Notes: a model not told the origin generated them from the sequence alone. A stretch of DNA of 64,000 nucleotides from Halalkalibacter nanhaiisediminis (GCF_007830185.1 NZ_VLKZ01000009.1:82479-146478), one strand, 5' to 3'. Positions 8,643-17,733 are shown, counted from the first letter of the stretch. Numbers and translations are program-made.

Positions 8643-9176
8643 CTATCCCCCTAAAAAAATTGCTCCATAGCATAACCCACCGAAAATCACAAAAGCGGGA
8701 TGTACCTTCAACTTTTCAAGCAAAAGATAACTAACTACTAAAAGAAAAAGAGTTTGCCAAATACCAGATCCAGCGTAAGAACTTTCAACAAATCTGAATG
8801 TTAAAACCCCTAGCAAAATTGCAATCGTTGGACGTACGAGAGCTGTCATACGTTTAACTTTGGGAGATTCTTTAAATTTATAAAGAAGTCCTAACAAGGC
8901 AATCATGAGAATCAATGAAGGTGCAACAGTCGCAAAAACGCCAATAAAAGCCCCCAAAACTCCTCCAACTTCATATCCAATATACCCAGCCATTTTTGTC
9001 GCAATTGGTCCAGGCAACGCATTCCCGAGTGCTAGTACCTCACTAAATTCTTCAACAGTCATCCACTCATAACGATCTATTACCTCATATTGGACAAGAG
9101 GAATCGAAGCAGGACCGCCACCATAGCCAACAATACCAGGGATAAAAAAGGCAAGGAAAATTTGAATATAAATCAT
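8643..9176 (-). CDS. Chromate transporter subunit (short CHR)
   Basis: One half of a two-gene CHR-family membrane transporter for chromate or a related oxyanion. 177 residues with about six membrane segments and the family motifs GYGGGPASIPLVQ at the N-terminus and ALGNALPGPIATKMAGYIGY around residues 45-65. The reading frame overlaps the upstream paralogue by four bases (ATGA), so the two are translationally coupled. It resembles B. subtilis YwrA/YwrB. Short CHR proteins act as antiparallel pairs; substrate here is inferred from family only. Confidence 0.88.
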   Translation of the reverse strand: MIYIQIFLAFFIPGIVGYGGGPASIPLVQYEVIDRYEWMTVEEFSEVLALGNALPGPIATKMAGYIGYEVGGVLGAFIGVFATVAPSLILMIALLGLLYKFKESPKVKRMTALVRPTIAILLGVLTFRFVESSYAGSGIWQTLFLLVVSYLLLEKLKVHPAFVIFGGLCYGAIFLGG

Positions 9177-9751
9177 CCGACTTCACCCCGCTTTTTCGGT
9201 GAATGATCTTCATTTTTAGAATCGGGCTTAAATAAAGCAAAAGCTAATAAGGCAGCGATCACAATGCCTGGGTGAATACCTAGCAGTTCTATAAGTAAAA
9301 AGCTAGAGGTAAGAATAAGGACGCTTCCTTTCCAACCCAGACCTTGCTTTGATTTTTTAAAAAAGTCCCACGTAAGAACTGCTAGCATCACAGCTACAAC
9401 AGGGATAACCCCTTGAGTCATACCTGCTACCCACGGTTGATCTTTAAACGAGGTGAGCGTTGTTAACAACACAATCATTAACAAAATAGATGGGACAATC
9501 GAAGCTGATACGGCATTCACCATACCGAACACTCCACCAACTCGGTAGCCAATATACCCTGCCATCTTTGTGTTAATTGGTCCAGGTAACGTATTTCCTA
9601 ATGCGAGTACATCACTAAATTCTTCATCACTCATCCACTTAAACGTGGATACAACTTCCTTATGAACAAGAGGAATAGCAGAAGGTCCACCTCCAAAACC
9701 TAATATCCCAGACCGGAAAAACGCGATAAAAAGATCAATTTGTGTTTTCAA
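9173..9751 (-). CDS. Chromate transporter subunit (short CHR)
   Basis: Second half of the CHR pair, 192 residues with about six membrane segments. It carries GFGGGPSAIPLVH and ALGNTLPGPINTKMAGYIGY, matching its neighbour at the same positions. A basic and acidic hydrophilic tail (DSKNEDHSPKKRGE) ends the protein. It is 31 bases downstream of the Ntn-hydrolase gene, so the three genes probably form an operon as in the ywr locus of B. subtilis; the Lrp-type regulator found there is not seen here. Confidence 0.88.
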   Translation of the reverse strand: MKTQIDLFIAFFRSGILGFGGGPSAIPLVHKEVVSTFKWMSDEEFSDVLALGNTLPGPINTKMAGYIGYRVGGVFGMVNAVSASIVPSILLMIVLLTTLTSFKDQPWVAGMTQGVIPVVAVMLAVLTWDFFKKSKQGLGWKGSVLILTSSFLLIELLGIHPGIVIAALLAFALFKPDSKNEDHSPKKRGEVG

Positions 9752-9782
9752 TCAAAATCCCCCATTTTCATTATTCAAGCAT

Positions 9783-11438
9783 TTAATACCCCATAGCCGC
9801 CCCGTCTCCGCGCGGATCGGCCCCTCCATATTTCATCTTCGTTTCAGGATGAATCGCGATTGCACCAGCATGACCCATCACATCGGTAAACTCATCAACA
9901 ACTTCAATATCATGTCCAGCATCTTTAAGCAATTGAATCGTTTTTTCTGGAACACGCGATTCGATTTTCAAGTTATTTGAACTAGCTCCCCATGTCCGGC
10001 CATACAACCATCTTGGTGCTTCAATCGCCGCTTGAATATCAAACTGGTAATCAACAATTCTAGTCACTAAAGCAGCCTGAGTTTGTGGTTGACCTTCTCC
10101 GCCCATTGTCCCGTATACAAGATATGGATTATTTTCATTAAAAAGCATGGCAGGATTTAATGTATGGAACGTTCGTTTATTTGGCTTGAGGCAATTAATA
10201 TGATCACGATCTAACGAGAAGAAGCTTCCTCTATTTTGCAGTAACACTCCCGTATCTTTTGGAATAATCCCTGAACCGAAGTCGTGATAGATACTTTGAA
10301 TAAAGGACACGGCATTCCCTTCTTTGTCGACAACTCCAAACCAGACTGTATCACCTTTTGGATCGAGCTGCTTTTTCATTACTTGTGATTGCTGCTGGTG
10401 AATTCGATTGGCAAGCTCCATTCCGTGTGATTTTGATAAGAGCTGATCTAGCGGAATATCGACAAAATCAGGATCCGTTAACCATTTGTCTCGATCCGCG
10501 AAAGCTTGTTTCGTTACCTCTACTAATAAATGATAATACTCAGCAGACCCTTCCTCAATTGACTGCACATCAAAGTTATTTAAAATATTTAAAATCGAAA
10601 GCGAAGCCATTCCTTGCGTATTTGGCGGCAAATTATATGCTGTGTACCCTCTATAATCGACACTGATTGGATCGACCCAATCAGAATGATGATTTTTAAA
10701 ATCATTTAGGGTCAACATTCCGCCATTCACTTGAAGATCAGCTACGATTTTTTTCGCTAGCTCTCCTTCATAAAAGACCTGACTACCTTCTTCTGCTATC
10801 GCTTCTAATGTCGTTGCTAAATATGGTTGCTTCATTAACTCTCCTGCTTTATAGAGACTGTCACCTGACTTTAAAAAGGTACGCTTAAATCCATCATATC
10901 GTTGTAAATACCTAAATTGATTATCTTCCATATTTACATTTACATTGGTCCAGTATTCTTGACTTGGGGTGACTGGAAAACCATCCTTTGCATAGCTAAT
11001 CGCTGATTGAAGCAGATCTTTCCAAGAGAATGTAGAGCCTACATGCTCCTTTGCATACTCATAAGCCTTATCCCAACCTGCAACCGCACCAGGGACCGTA
11101 TTGGCTGATAAATAGCCTCTTACAGGAATGCTTGTGTATCCTTGTTCCTGATAAAAAGGAATTGTCGCTTCTTCCCCAGAACGTCCGCTGCTGTTAAGAG
11201 CTTTCACTTCCTTCGTCTTAGCGTTGTAAATTAGCCAAAAATTATCTCCGCCAATGCTATTCATATGAGGATACACAACAGCAATCGTCGAAGCTGCCGC
11301 AATCGCTGCTTCAACCGCATTACCACCATTCTGTAAGACATTTATTCCAGCTTGTGATGCTAAATAATGAGGCGTTGTAATCATTCCACTTGGAGCCATT
11401 GTCGTTGCTCGGTATGCATGTTTCTTTTTATCAACCAT
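9783..11438 (-). CDS. Gamma-glutamyltransferase-family Ntn hydrolase (YwrD/HpxW-like), cytoplasmic
   Basis: Self-processing N-terminal-nucleophile hydrolase of 551 residues. The predicted processing site and nucleophile is Thr 364 in GDTVWFGVVD. Other family motifs are GGNAVEAAIAAA near the N-terminus, the substrate-carboxylate region LNSSGRSG, LPPNTQGMASL and the oxyanion-type MGGEGQPQ. There is no signal peptide, unlike secreted Ggt enzymes, so it acts in the cytoplasm. Relatives include YwrD of unclear function and HpxW, an oxamate amidohydrolase of Klebsiella purine catabolism. A TTGGTTAA element lies upstream at about 11511-11518. Glutathione or gamma-glutamyl peptide hydrolysis remains an alternative role. 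Confidence 0.85.
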   Translation of the reverse strand: MVDKKKHAYRATTMAPSGMITTPHYLASQAGINVLQNGGNAVEAAIAAASTIAVVYPHMNSIGGDNFWLIYNAKTKEVKALNSSGRSGEEATIPFYQEQGYTSIPVRGYLSANTVPGAVAGWDKAYEYAKEHVGSTFSWKDLLQSAISYAKDGFPVTPSQEYWTNVNVNMEDNQFRYLQRYDGFKRTFLKSGDSLYKAGELMKQPYLATTLEAIAEEGSQVFYEGELAKKIVADLQVNGGMLTLNDFKNHHSDWVDPISVDYRGYTAYNLPPNTQGMASLSILNILNNFDVQSIEEGSAEYYHLLVEVTKQAFADRDKWLTDPDFVDIPLDQLLSKSHGMELANRIHQQQSQVMKKQLDPKGDTVWFGVVDKEGNAVSFIQSIYHDFGSGIIPKDTGVLLQNRGSFFSLDRDHINCLKPNKRTFHTLNPAMLFNENNPYLVYGTMGGEGQPQTQAALVTRIVDYQFDIQAAIEAPRWLYGRTWGASSNNLKIESRVPEKTIQLLKDAGHDIEVVDEFTDVMGHAGAIAIHPETKMKYGGADPRGDGAAMGY

Positions 11439-11751
11439 TATGTATCATCCTCTCATATTCAAAATAAACATAGTATTCAATATTCTTTTGTAAGTTATTT
11501 TAAACCATTTGGTTAACAAATGTAATGAAAATATAAAATAATATGACAAAAAGATTTTTATACTTTGAACGAGGAACGATAAAACGTGAGCCTATTCATA
11601 AAATAGATGCAAATAGCGGAAAGGATTAACTCTCTTCTATTATCAATTACTTTTTTACGTAGTTATTAAGAAAACGAATAACTGGTACTTAAACCATTAT
11701 TTCATAATAACGAAAGCGATTACTCAACTATAAAACGTGGAGGTTTTCACA
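11439..11751. other. Divergent intergenic region with TTGGTTAA palindrome
   Basis: Promoter region between the Ntn hydrolase (minus) and a small plus-strand gene. It contains the imperfect palindrome TTAAACCATTTGGTTAA (about 11502-11518), which includes the core of the reported PucR box, and an inverted repeat AGTTATT/AATAACT near 11661-11683. No further gene is supported. Confidence 0.35.
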
Positions 11752-12042
11752 ATGAAGGCAAAACAAACGGTATATGTAAATGAATTTACCAATGGAATCC
11801 ATGATCCAAACAAAGAGATGTTAGGCCCTGTTCAAGACGGCGTTCATATTATTTTATTGCAAACACCACTTGGTATTACCGTTCCCGAAGTGATGAACCG
11901 AGCAACAATAACAGGATCTATTGAAATTGGTCGTCACCCAGGTGTTGTCACTATTACCTTCTTAGCACCTACTCATTATTTAGATAAAGTAGGATTAACT
12001 GAACTAATTAAAGAACAATATCAGCGTTCGCTTGATTCATAA
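11752..12042 (+). CDS. Small protein of unknown function
   Basis: 96 residues, starting at the ATG at 11752 which has a GGAGG site at ideal spacing; the longer start 15 bases upstream lacks one. It is soluble, with no signal peptide or membrane segment. The N-terminal stretch (NEFTNGIHDPNKEMLGPVQDG) faintly recalls the start of some acetamidase/formamidase-family proteins, but the rest does not, and the protein is far shorter. It may be a truncated relative or something unrelated. It is a single gene with its own 20-base-pair terminator, which argues that it is expressed. Confidence 0.6.
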   Translation: MKAKQTVYVNEFTNGIHDPNKEMLGPVQDGVHIILLQTPLGITVPEVMNRATITGSIEIGRHPGVVTITFLAPTHYLDKVGLTELIKEQYQRSLDS

Positions 12043-12050
12043 TCTCTAAA

Positions 12051-12101
12051 AATAAGAAGGGTAAGGAAGACCTATCGCAAATCTTCCTTACCCTTCTTAT
12101 T
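12051..12101. terminator. Strong bidirectional terminator
   Basis: AATAAGAAGGGTAAGGAAGA pairs perfectly over 20 bases with its reverse complement at 12082-12101, flanked by A and T tracts. Confidence 0.95.
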
Positions 12102-12134
12102 ATTATTTCTTTCATTTATTTCTCTTTTTAAAAA

Positions 12135-12374
12135 CTATGAAATCACTATTGAACGATTTTTACTTTCCTTTTTTGGTGCCTTTAAAGACCTGTAATAATC
12201 TAACTCTTCATCTGTTAACGTATAGCTTTTTACTTCTCCATACGTGTAACTAGTTGAGGTAACTGTTTTTGAGACAGCTTTTCCACGTACACCAATTTTA
12301 TTTGAAGCACCATAATATGTTTTAAACATTCCATTCACATCCTTGATGAATTTATTTGAATGTCTTTTTCCCAT
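12135..12374 (-). CDS. Small basic protein of unknown function
   Basis: 79 residues if the ATG at 12374 is used; a TTG nine bases upstream is also in frame. It is basic at the N-terminus (MGKRHSNKFIKD), Ser/Thr/Tyr-rich in the middle (TSTSYTYGEVKSYT) and ends in a charged tail. No domain, signal or membrane segment is recognised. It is convergent with the 96-residue protein gene across a terminator. The ribosome binding site is weak, so coding status is probable rather than certain. Confidence 0.5.
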   Translation of the reverse strand: MGKRHSNKFIKDVNGMFKTYYGASNKIGVRGKAVSKTVTSTSYTYGEVKSYTLTDEELDYYRSLKAPKKESKNRSIVIS

Positions 12375-12440
12375 ATTAATCAATCTTTAAACCGTGTTCT
12401 ATATTTAAATCAAACCTCGTTATTCAGATTTAAGGTTCAT

Positions 12441-12479
12441 AAAATAAAAAAGCGTCTGAGAGTAGACGCTTTTTTATTT
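12441..12479. terminator. Terminator behind KGG-repeat gene
   Basis: AAATAAAAAAGCGTC and GACGCTTTTTTATTT form a long stem with poly-U on either strand, directly behind the KGG-repeat reading frame. Confidence 0.9.
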
Positions 12480-12481
12480 CG

Positions 12482-12650
12482 TTAATTCGATTGAGATTGT
12501 TCTCCACCTTTTTGACCAATCTCTTGGTAAAACTCTTTATCATGATTTTTACTTGTTTGTTCTCCGCCTCTTCTACCTGCTTCTTCACGACTCATTCTCT
12601 GATTATTAGTTTCCTGTGTCGTTTCCGTTATTGTTGTTGTTTTGTGCCAT
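12482..12650 (-). pseudogene. KGG-repeat (GsiB/YciG-like) stress protein, frameshifted
   Basis: A strong AAAGGAGG site precedes ATG at 12650, which reads MAQNNNNNGNDTGN and then hits two stops. Removing one base (the A at 12608 on the plus strand) restores a single 55-residue frame that continues NNQRMSREEAGRRGGEQTSK and ends in EIGQKGGEQSQSN. This is the KGG motif protein family of general-stress, hydrophilin-like proteins such as GsiB. Either the gene is broken by a one-base insertion, or the sequence has an error, or translation restarts at the internal ATG at 12595. A strong terminator follows. Confidence 0.8.
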
Positions 12651-12836
12651 TTTAAAAAACCTCCTTTGTTAAGTTATTTATGTTATACCTTATACTCTCA
12701 ACCAAACTCTTTTAAGATGTAATAGTTTATAGAAAAACCGATTATATTCATTATTCAAAAAACATACTACTATTTCCTGAAAAATCTTAAAGAGAAATCT
12801 CTTTACGAATTTTGATTTCACTTATGCAGTGAGCTG

Positions 12837-14051
12837 CTAACCAATGTTCCCTTGATGCAAGCCTGTTTGATCCTGTATTCTCGAGAGAACGAACATACTG
12901 ATTGGCGCAATGAGTGTCACGAGACCTATCACAGTAAATCCTGCCCCCCAGTTAAAATGGTCAAGTACAATCCCAAAGACCATAGGAGACACAATCGTAA
13001 AGCTAAAACCAATGACAGATTGAACACCGAGAGCAATTCCTAACACTTGCGGGTCTGCGACTTCTGTAATGGAGACATTGTAGACAGGAGAATCAGCCAC
13101 AATCGCAAAGCCATAAATAGTACAAATGAACACCATCAACCAAATCGGGATTACAGTAAGCCAGCCAATTGTTAATGAACAAATGATACTAATCATTAAA
13201 AAGAGATTGATGGCCTTAATGCGACCAATTCTATCTGACAAGCGCCCTCCACTAAACGTCGCAATCCCCCCGACCATTATGACTAGCGCCCCCAAAATAT
13301 TGCCATAGCGAATCGCATCTATATGAGAAAATCCTTGAACGAGAAAATAATAAACGAGAAATGGTCCAATCCAAGCCCACATCGCGTACAGTTCCCAGCA
13401 ATGACCCCCGTACCCTGCATTGATAAGCAGATTTGGCTTTCGAAATACTTTTTTTAATATACGCCACTGTAATGGATTCCCTTGAAGTTTGATATTATTC
13501 GGAATAGCTGAAAATTGCACAATAACAGCAGCCACAATTGCTAAACAGGATGTAACCAAGACAACACCTGACCAACCTAATTGCACGATCAAAAGCCCAG
13601 ATAATAACAAAGAACTTCCTGATCCAACAACAAGTGATCCTACATAAATCCCAATGGCTTGCCCCCTTTTCTGTGGAGGGTATAATTCAGCAAGCATCCG
13701 CATGCCTGGAACATAAATGCCAGCAATCCCAATTCCAGAAATTGCTCGCAACAGCACTGCCGACCAAAAACCATCAGCCAAAAAACTAAACAAAATTCCT
13801 GCGATACCAGCAAGAAAAGCACCAAATACAAAAGAATATTTTGGATTGTATTTATCACTTAAAAAACTATAGAAAATTACAGCGCCAACATAACCAATAT
13901 GAAAAAAAGCGATAATCATCCCTGACTCCGTTGCCGTCAAGCGCCATTCTTGTTCTAAAACAGGCAGAACTGCTGAAAAATTAAACCACACTTGCATCGC
14001 TAAAAACTGAGCTATTGATAGCGTCCAAAGGATCCGAACTGGGTTTGTCAT
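12837..14051 (-). CDS. MFS transporter
   Basis: 404 residues with twelve predicted membrane segments. The MFS loop 2-3 signature is present as SDKYNPKYSF and its C-terminal counterpart as GGRLSDRIGRIKAIN; helix 4 has the arginine typical of MFS transporters (LLRAISGIGIAGIYVPG). Substrate unknown. The gene is divergent from the aldehyde dehydrogenase gene but nothing links the two functionally. No helper protein or regulator is adjacent. Confidence 0.85.
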   Translation of the reverse strand: MTNPVRILWTLSIAQFLAMQVWFNFSAVLPVLEQEWRLTATESGMIIAFFHIGYVGAVIFYSFLSDKYNPKYSFVFGAFLAGIAGILFSFLADGFWSAVLLRAISGIGIAGIYVPGMRMLAELYPPQKRGQAIGIYVGSLVVGSGSSLLLSGLLIVQLGWSGVVLVTSCLAIVAAVIVQFSAIPNNIKLQGNPLQWRILKKVFRKPNLLINAGYGGHCWELYAMWAWIGPFLVYYFLVQGFSHIDAIRYGNILGALVIMVGGIATFSGGRLSDRIGRIKAINLFLMISIICSLTIGWLTVIPIWLMVFICTIYGFAIVADSPVYNVSITEVADPQVLGIALGVQSVIGFSFTIVSPMVFGIVLDHFNWGAGFTVIGLVTLIAPISMFVLSRIQDQTGLHQGNIG

Positions 14052-14208
14052 CCTATCAATTCCTTTCGTTTACATAACAGTATAAAATAAAAAATAAAAA
14101 AATGTCGAAATATTTTAATAATAAGAAGGAGAACGCTTACATAATGAAGAATAGGTAATGTAAGCTTTCTTACTAAAAGAAAGTAAAGATATCTTGGGAG
14201 GGGTTCAA

Positions 14209-15729
14209 ATGGTATACAGTCGTCCAAATTCCGAAGGTTCTCTCGTCAATTTCAAAAAGCGTTATGACAACTACATTAATGGAGAATGGGTTGCACCAGT
14301 CAAAGGACAATACTTTGACAACATTACACCTGTAACTGGTGAAGTTTTTTGTGAAGTTGCTCGTTCAACTGCTGAGGATATTGAGCTTGCTCTTGATGCT
14401 GCTCATGCAGCAAAAGATGCTTGGGGACGTACATCTCCTACTGAAAGAGCAAACATTCTAAATAAAATTGCTGATCGTCTAGAAGAAAATTTAGAAATGC
14501 TTGCTGTTGCTGAGACATGGGAAAACGGGAAAGCTGTCAGAGAAACGTTAAATGCTGATATTCCACTTGCTGTTGATCACTTCCGTTATTTCGCTGGTGC
14601 GATTCGCAGTGAAGAAGGATCTCTCAGTCAAATTGATGAAAACACTGTTGCCTATCATTTCAATGAGCCACTTGGAGTCGTCGGACAAATCATCCCTTGG
14701 AATTTCCCTATTTTAATGGGTGTATGGAAATTAGCTCCTGCACTTGCTGCTGGTAACTGCGTTGTGTTAAAACCAGCTGAACAAACACCTGTCTCGATCT
14801 TTGTTTTATTAGAATTAATTGAAGACCTTCTGCCAAAAGGAGTCGTAAACATTGTAAATGGATTCGGTCTTGAAGCTGGTAAACCACTTGCTTCTAGTAG
14901 CCGTATTAATAAAGTAGCCTTTACTGGTGAAACTACAACAGGTCGTTTGATTATGCAATATGCATCTGAAAACATCATTCCTGTTACACTTGAACTTGGT
15001 GGAAAATCACCAAATATCTTCTTTGCCGATGTTATGGACAAAGATGATGCATTCTTTAATAAAGCTGTAGAAGGCTTTGTCATGTTTGCCCTCAATCAAG
15101 GAGAAGTGTGTACATGCCCATCGCGTGCTCTGATCCAAGAATCGATTTACGATAAATTTATGGAGCGTGCACTTGAGCGTGTTAAAGCCATTAAAACAGG
15201 AAACCCATTAGATCCAAACTCGATGATGGGTGCTCAAGCATCTCAAGAGCAAATGGAAAAAATCCTTTCATACTTAGATATCGGTAAGCAGGAAGGCGCT
15301 GAGTGCTTAACAGGTGGAGAACGTAACAACTTAGGTGGCGACCTTGATAATGGTTATTACATTCAACCAACTGTCTTTAAAGGAACAAATGACATGCGTA
15401 TTTTCCAAGAAGAAATTTTTGGTCCAGTCGTATCTGTCACAACGTTTAAAGATGCAGAGGAAGCTCTTTCCATTGCCAATGATACGCTATACGGACTAGG
15501 TGCAGGTGTTTGGACACGTGATACCAATACTGCATATCGGTTCGGTCGCAGCATTCAAGCTGGTCGTGTATGGACAAATTGCTACCACGCTTATCCTGCA
15601 CATGCTGCATTTGGCGGCTACAAGAAGTCTGGTATCGGTCGTGAAAACCATAAGATGATGCTAAGCCACTATCAACAAACAAAGAACCTTCTTGTCAGCT
15701 ATAGTGAAGATGCCCTAGGTTTCTTTTAG
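14209..15729 (+). CDS. NAD-dependent acetaldehyde/aldehyde dehydrogenase (AldB/ExaC type)
   Basis: Oxidises short aldehydes, probably acetaldehyde, to the acid. With the ATG at 14209, which follows GGGAGGGG, the protein is 506 residues, the usual length of ExaC/AldB-type enzymes. Visible motifs are the NAD-binding [18 protein letters not shown], general-base Glu in [11 protein letters not shown] (about residue 262), catalytic Cys in [13 protein letters not shown] (about 301) and [10 protein letters not shown]. The GEVCTCPSR variant of the active-site loop is typical of this subgroup. A DUF779 gene follows 19 bases downstream, a pairing common for this enzyme type. Confidence 0.92.
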   Translation: MVYSRPNSEGSLVNFKKRYDNYINGEWVAPVKGQYFDNITPVTGEVFCEVARSTAEDIELALDAAHAAKDAWGRTSPTERANILNKIADRLEENLEMLAVAETWENGKAVRETLNADIPLAVDHFRYFAGAIRSEEGSLSQIDENTVAYHFNEPLGVVGQIIPWNFPILMGVWKLAPALAAGNCVVLKPAEQTPVSIFVLLELIEDLLPKGVVNIVNGFGLEAGKPLASSSRINKVAFTGETTTGRLIMQYASENIIPVTLELGGKSPNIFFADVMDKDDAFFNKAVEGFVMFALNQGEVCTCPSRALIQESIYDKFMERALERVKAIKTGNPLDPNSMMGAQASQEQMEKILSYLDIGKQEGAECLTGGERNNLGGDLDNGYYIQPTVFKGTNDMRIFQEEIFGPVVSVTTFKDAEEALSIANDTLYGLGAGVWTRDTNTAYRFGRSIQAGRVWTNCYHAYPAHAAFGGYKKSGIGRENHKMMLSHYQQTKNLLVSYSEDALGFF

Positions 15730-15748
15730 AAATCAGGAGGTGTAAAAA

Positions 15749-16105
15749 ATGGTCGAACGCGTCACCGTAACGGAAGCAGCTCTTCAATTAATTGAAAAGC
15801 TCAAAACAATTCACGGTCCGCTTATGTTCCATCAATCAGGGGGATGCTGCGATGGCAGCTCCCCGATGTGTTATCCAGAAGGGGAATTACGAATTGGGAA
15901 TAGTGACGTTCTTCTGGGCGAAATTGGTGATACTCCTTTCTACATGTCAGCTGATCAATATAATTACTGGAAACACACGCAATTGATCATCGATGTTGTA
16001 GAGGGGCGAGGGGGAATGTTCTCCTTAGAAGGACCTGAAGGGAAACGTTTCTTAACACGCTCTAGAGTTTTCACACCAGAAGAACGGCAAGAATTAGGTA
16101 TTTAA
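15749..16105 (+). CDS. DUF779 protein, partner of aldehyde dehydrogenase
   Basis: 118 residues with the DUF779 hallmark HQSGGCCDGSSPMCYPEGE (about residues 27-45), holding three cysteines and a histidine that could bind a metal. No signal peptide or membrane helix. The family is widely found next to acetaldehyde dehydrogenases of the AldB/ExaC/AcoD type but has no settled biochemical role. A good GGAGG site precedes the ATG, and a terminator follows, so the two genes form a closed bicistronic unit. Confidence 0.85.
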   Translation: MVERVTVTEAALQLIEKLKTIHGPLMFHQSGGCCDGSSPMCYPEGELRIGNSDVLLGEIGDTPFYMSADQYNYWKHTQLIIDVVEGRGGMFSLEGPEGKRFLTRSRVFTPEERQELGI

Positions 16106-16106
16106 T

Positions 16107-16147
16107 AAAAAAAGGATCTTTCTCTTTTCTGGAGACAGATCCTTTTT
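16107..16147. terminator. Terminator behind the DUF779 gene
   Basis: AAAAGGATCT pairs with AGATCCTTTT with poly-A and poly-T flanks. It serves the convergent genes on both strands. Confidence 0.88.
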
Positions 16148-16148
16148 C

Positions 16149-16712
16149 TTATATCTCTTGCTCTAGCTTTTGTTTCACTGGTTCATAATCAAATAGTTTA
16201 CCTTCATACACAATCGTAAGTTTATCATTTTTCCTGAAATCATCTGGCGTTACTAACGCCGGCAGCTTATCCCATAGACGAATTCCAGCACGATGCACGA
16301 CTTCTGATACAAATTGCGAGCAAAAATAAGAAGAAGTAAGTTCAACGGGTTCATTGAGTGATACCCCAACTAATCCTATTAAATTGTACATGAACCTTCG
16401 CTGATTTTTCTTAAATACCTCGATCACACGCTCTAACTTTTGTCGTTCACGATTGCTGATTTCGAGGGCATATATCGCACATGTCGTTTCAGGGTAGCGA
16501 CGGTACGTTCCATGTAAAATATCTTCTTTCACAAAGCCCCCATTGAGCGGATTTCGCGGATTTTTTCTTCCAAAACTATATAATTCGTTTAATTCTTTAT
16601 CAAATGCAAGAGAAACATGATTATACGGAGCTCTCGTATATGTTTTAATTGATTTTGTAAAAAGTGTTCCTGTGTCTGTCAGCAAAATATACACATAATC
16701 TTTTGATTCCAT
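16149..16712 (-). CDS. Permuted NlpC/P60-like (YiiX/YebB-type) hydrolase, putative
   Basis: 187 residues without signal peptide. The pairing of a His near the N-terminus (YNHVSLAFD, about residue 32) with a later Cys (SSYFCSQFVSEV, about residue 130) is the pattern of circularly permuted papain-like hydrolases related to YiiX/YebB, which include amidases and lipid-processing enzymes. Similar proteins of unknown function are common in Bacillus. No operon partner; it is convergent with the DUF779 gene across a shared terminator. Confidence 0.6.
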   Translation of the reverse strand: MESKDYVYILLTDTGTLFTKSIKTYTRAPYNHVSLAFDKELNELYSFGRKNPRNPLNGGFVKEDILHGTYRRYPETTCAIYALEISNRERQKLERVIEVFKKNQRRFMYNLIGLVGVSLNEPVELTSSYFCSQFVSEVVHRAGIRLWDKLPALVTPDDFRKNDKLTIVYEGKLFDYEPVKQKLEQEI

Positions 16713-16817
16713 CGTAATCCTCTTTATTAATCTGACATCATTCTATATGATTATATCATCTTACTCATTTTTCTATCATATTTTTTCATATTATTCGATT
16801 AGCATTGGAGGAGTTCC

Positions 16818-17732
16818 ATGGAAGCAACCTTTATCACTCAGCTTATCATCGCCATTGGTTTATCGATTTTCAGTCTCATGTTCTTCTTAATGAAAAGACT
16901 GTATCCACAAAAGCAGTTCCCAGAATTAGTTCCTCGATTAAAAACATGGTGGGGAATGTTTATTATTTTTAGTATCGCTGTATTTTTCGATCCGATTGTT
17001 TCATTAATTTCGCTTGCTGTTCTTTGTTTCTTTTCGTTAAAAGAATTTTTCTCCATGATGAAAACGCGAAAAATCGATCGCCAGCTTTTCTTATGGGTCT
17101 ATCTCTCCATCCCTATTCAATTTTATTGGATTTACACGGATTGGTATGGGATGTTTATTATTTTTATTCCAATCTATGTGTTTTTGTTTATGCCTTTACC
17201 AAGAATTTTCTCAAAAAGTACAATCGGTTTCTTACGCTCGCTTGGTTCGATCCAATGGGGTCTCATGCTCATGGTATTTGGCTTGAGTCATTTAGCCTAC
17301 TATCAAGTAGCTAGTCCTGAATACGGAGCCAATCTTGTGCTTTTTCTTGTCTTGCTTACACAAGTGAGTGATCTTATTCAATATCTAGTATCAAAGACAT
17401 TTGGAAAAAGAAAAGTCATTCCGACATCTAATCCTTTAATTACGTGGGAAGGGCTATTTTTATCTGTTATCGCAACAACGACAATTGCCTACTTTCTCTA
17501 TCCTTACTTAACACCTTTAACGTTAACATTCGGACTGATCTCAGGTGTCTTAATAAGCGTAACAGGATTCTTTGGTAGTTTAACGGTGTCTGTTTTGAAG
17601 CGAGATTTGCTTATCGGTGAAAGACCTGCAGCAGAAATAAAAAGCGAAAGCTATTTAAGCAGAATTGACAGCTTAACGTACACAGCCCCAATTTTCTTCC
17701 ATACGATTCGGTACTTTTTTGATTTTATGTAG
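16818..17732 (+). CDS. CdsA-family membrane protein (YnbB-like phosphatidate cytidylyltransferase homologue)
   Basis: 304 residues with about eight membrane segments. The C-terminal half retains part of the CdsA signature: SDLIQYLVSKTFGKRKVIPTSN, TWEG, then SVLKRDLLIGE and SRIDSL. The HGG and DR.D part that normally completes the signature is altered (ESYLSRIDSL in place of GHGG.LDRIDSL), so CDP-diacylglycerol synthase activity is uncertain. Good GGAGG site. A terminator follows and separates it from the convergent ABC transporter. It may be a lipid nucleotidyltransferase with changed specificity or an inactive homologue. Confidence 0.7.
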   Translation: MEATFITQLIIAIGLSIFSLMFFLMKRLYPQKQFPELVPRLKTWWGMFIIFSIAVFFDPIVSLISLAVLCFFSLKEFFSMMKTRKIDRQLFLWVYLSIPIQFYWIYTDWYGMFIIFIPIYVFLFMPLPRIFSKSTIGFLRSLGSIQWGLMLMVFGLSHLAYYQVASPEYGANLVLFLVLLTQVSDLIQYLVSKTFGKRKVIPTSNPLITWEGLFLSVIATTTIAYFLYPYLTPLTLTFGLISGVLISVTGFFGSLTVSVLKRDLLIGERPAAEIKSESYLSRIDSLTYTAPIFFHTIRYFFDFM

Positions 17733-17733
17733 A

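Noticed and set aside
14655..15095. 146-residue minus-strand ORF inside the aldehyde dehydrogenase gene
   Set aside because: Shadow of a highly biased coding region; no RBS or recognisable motif.
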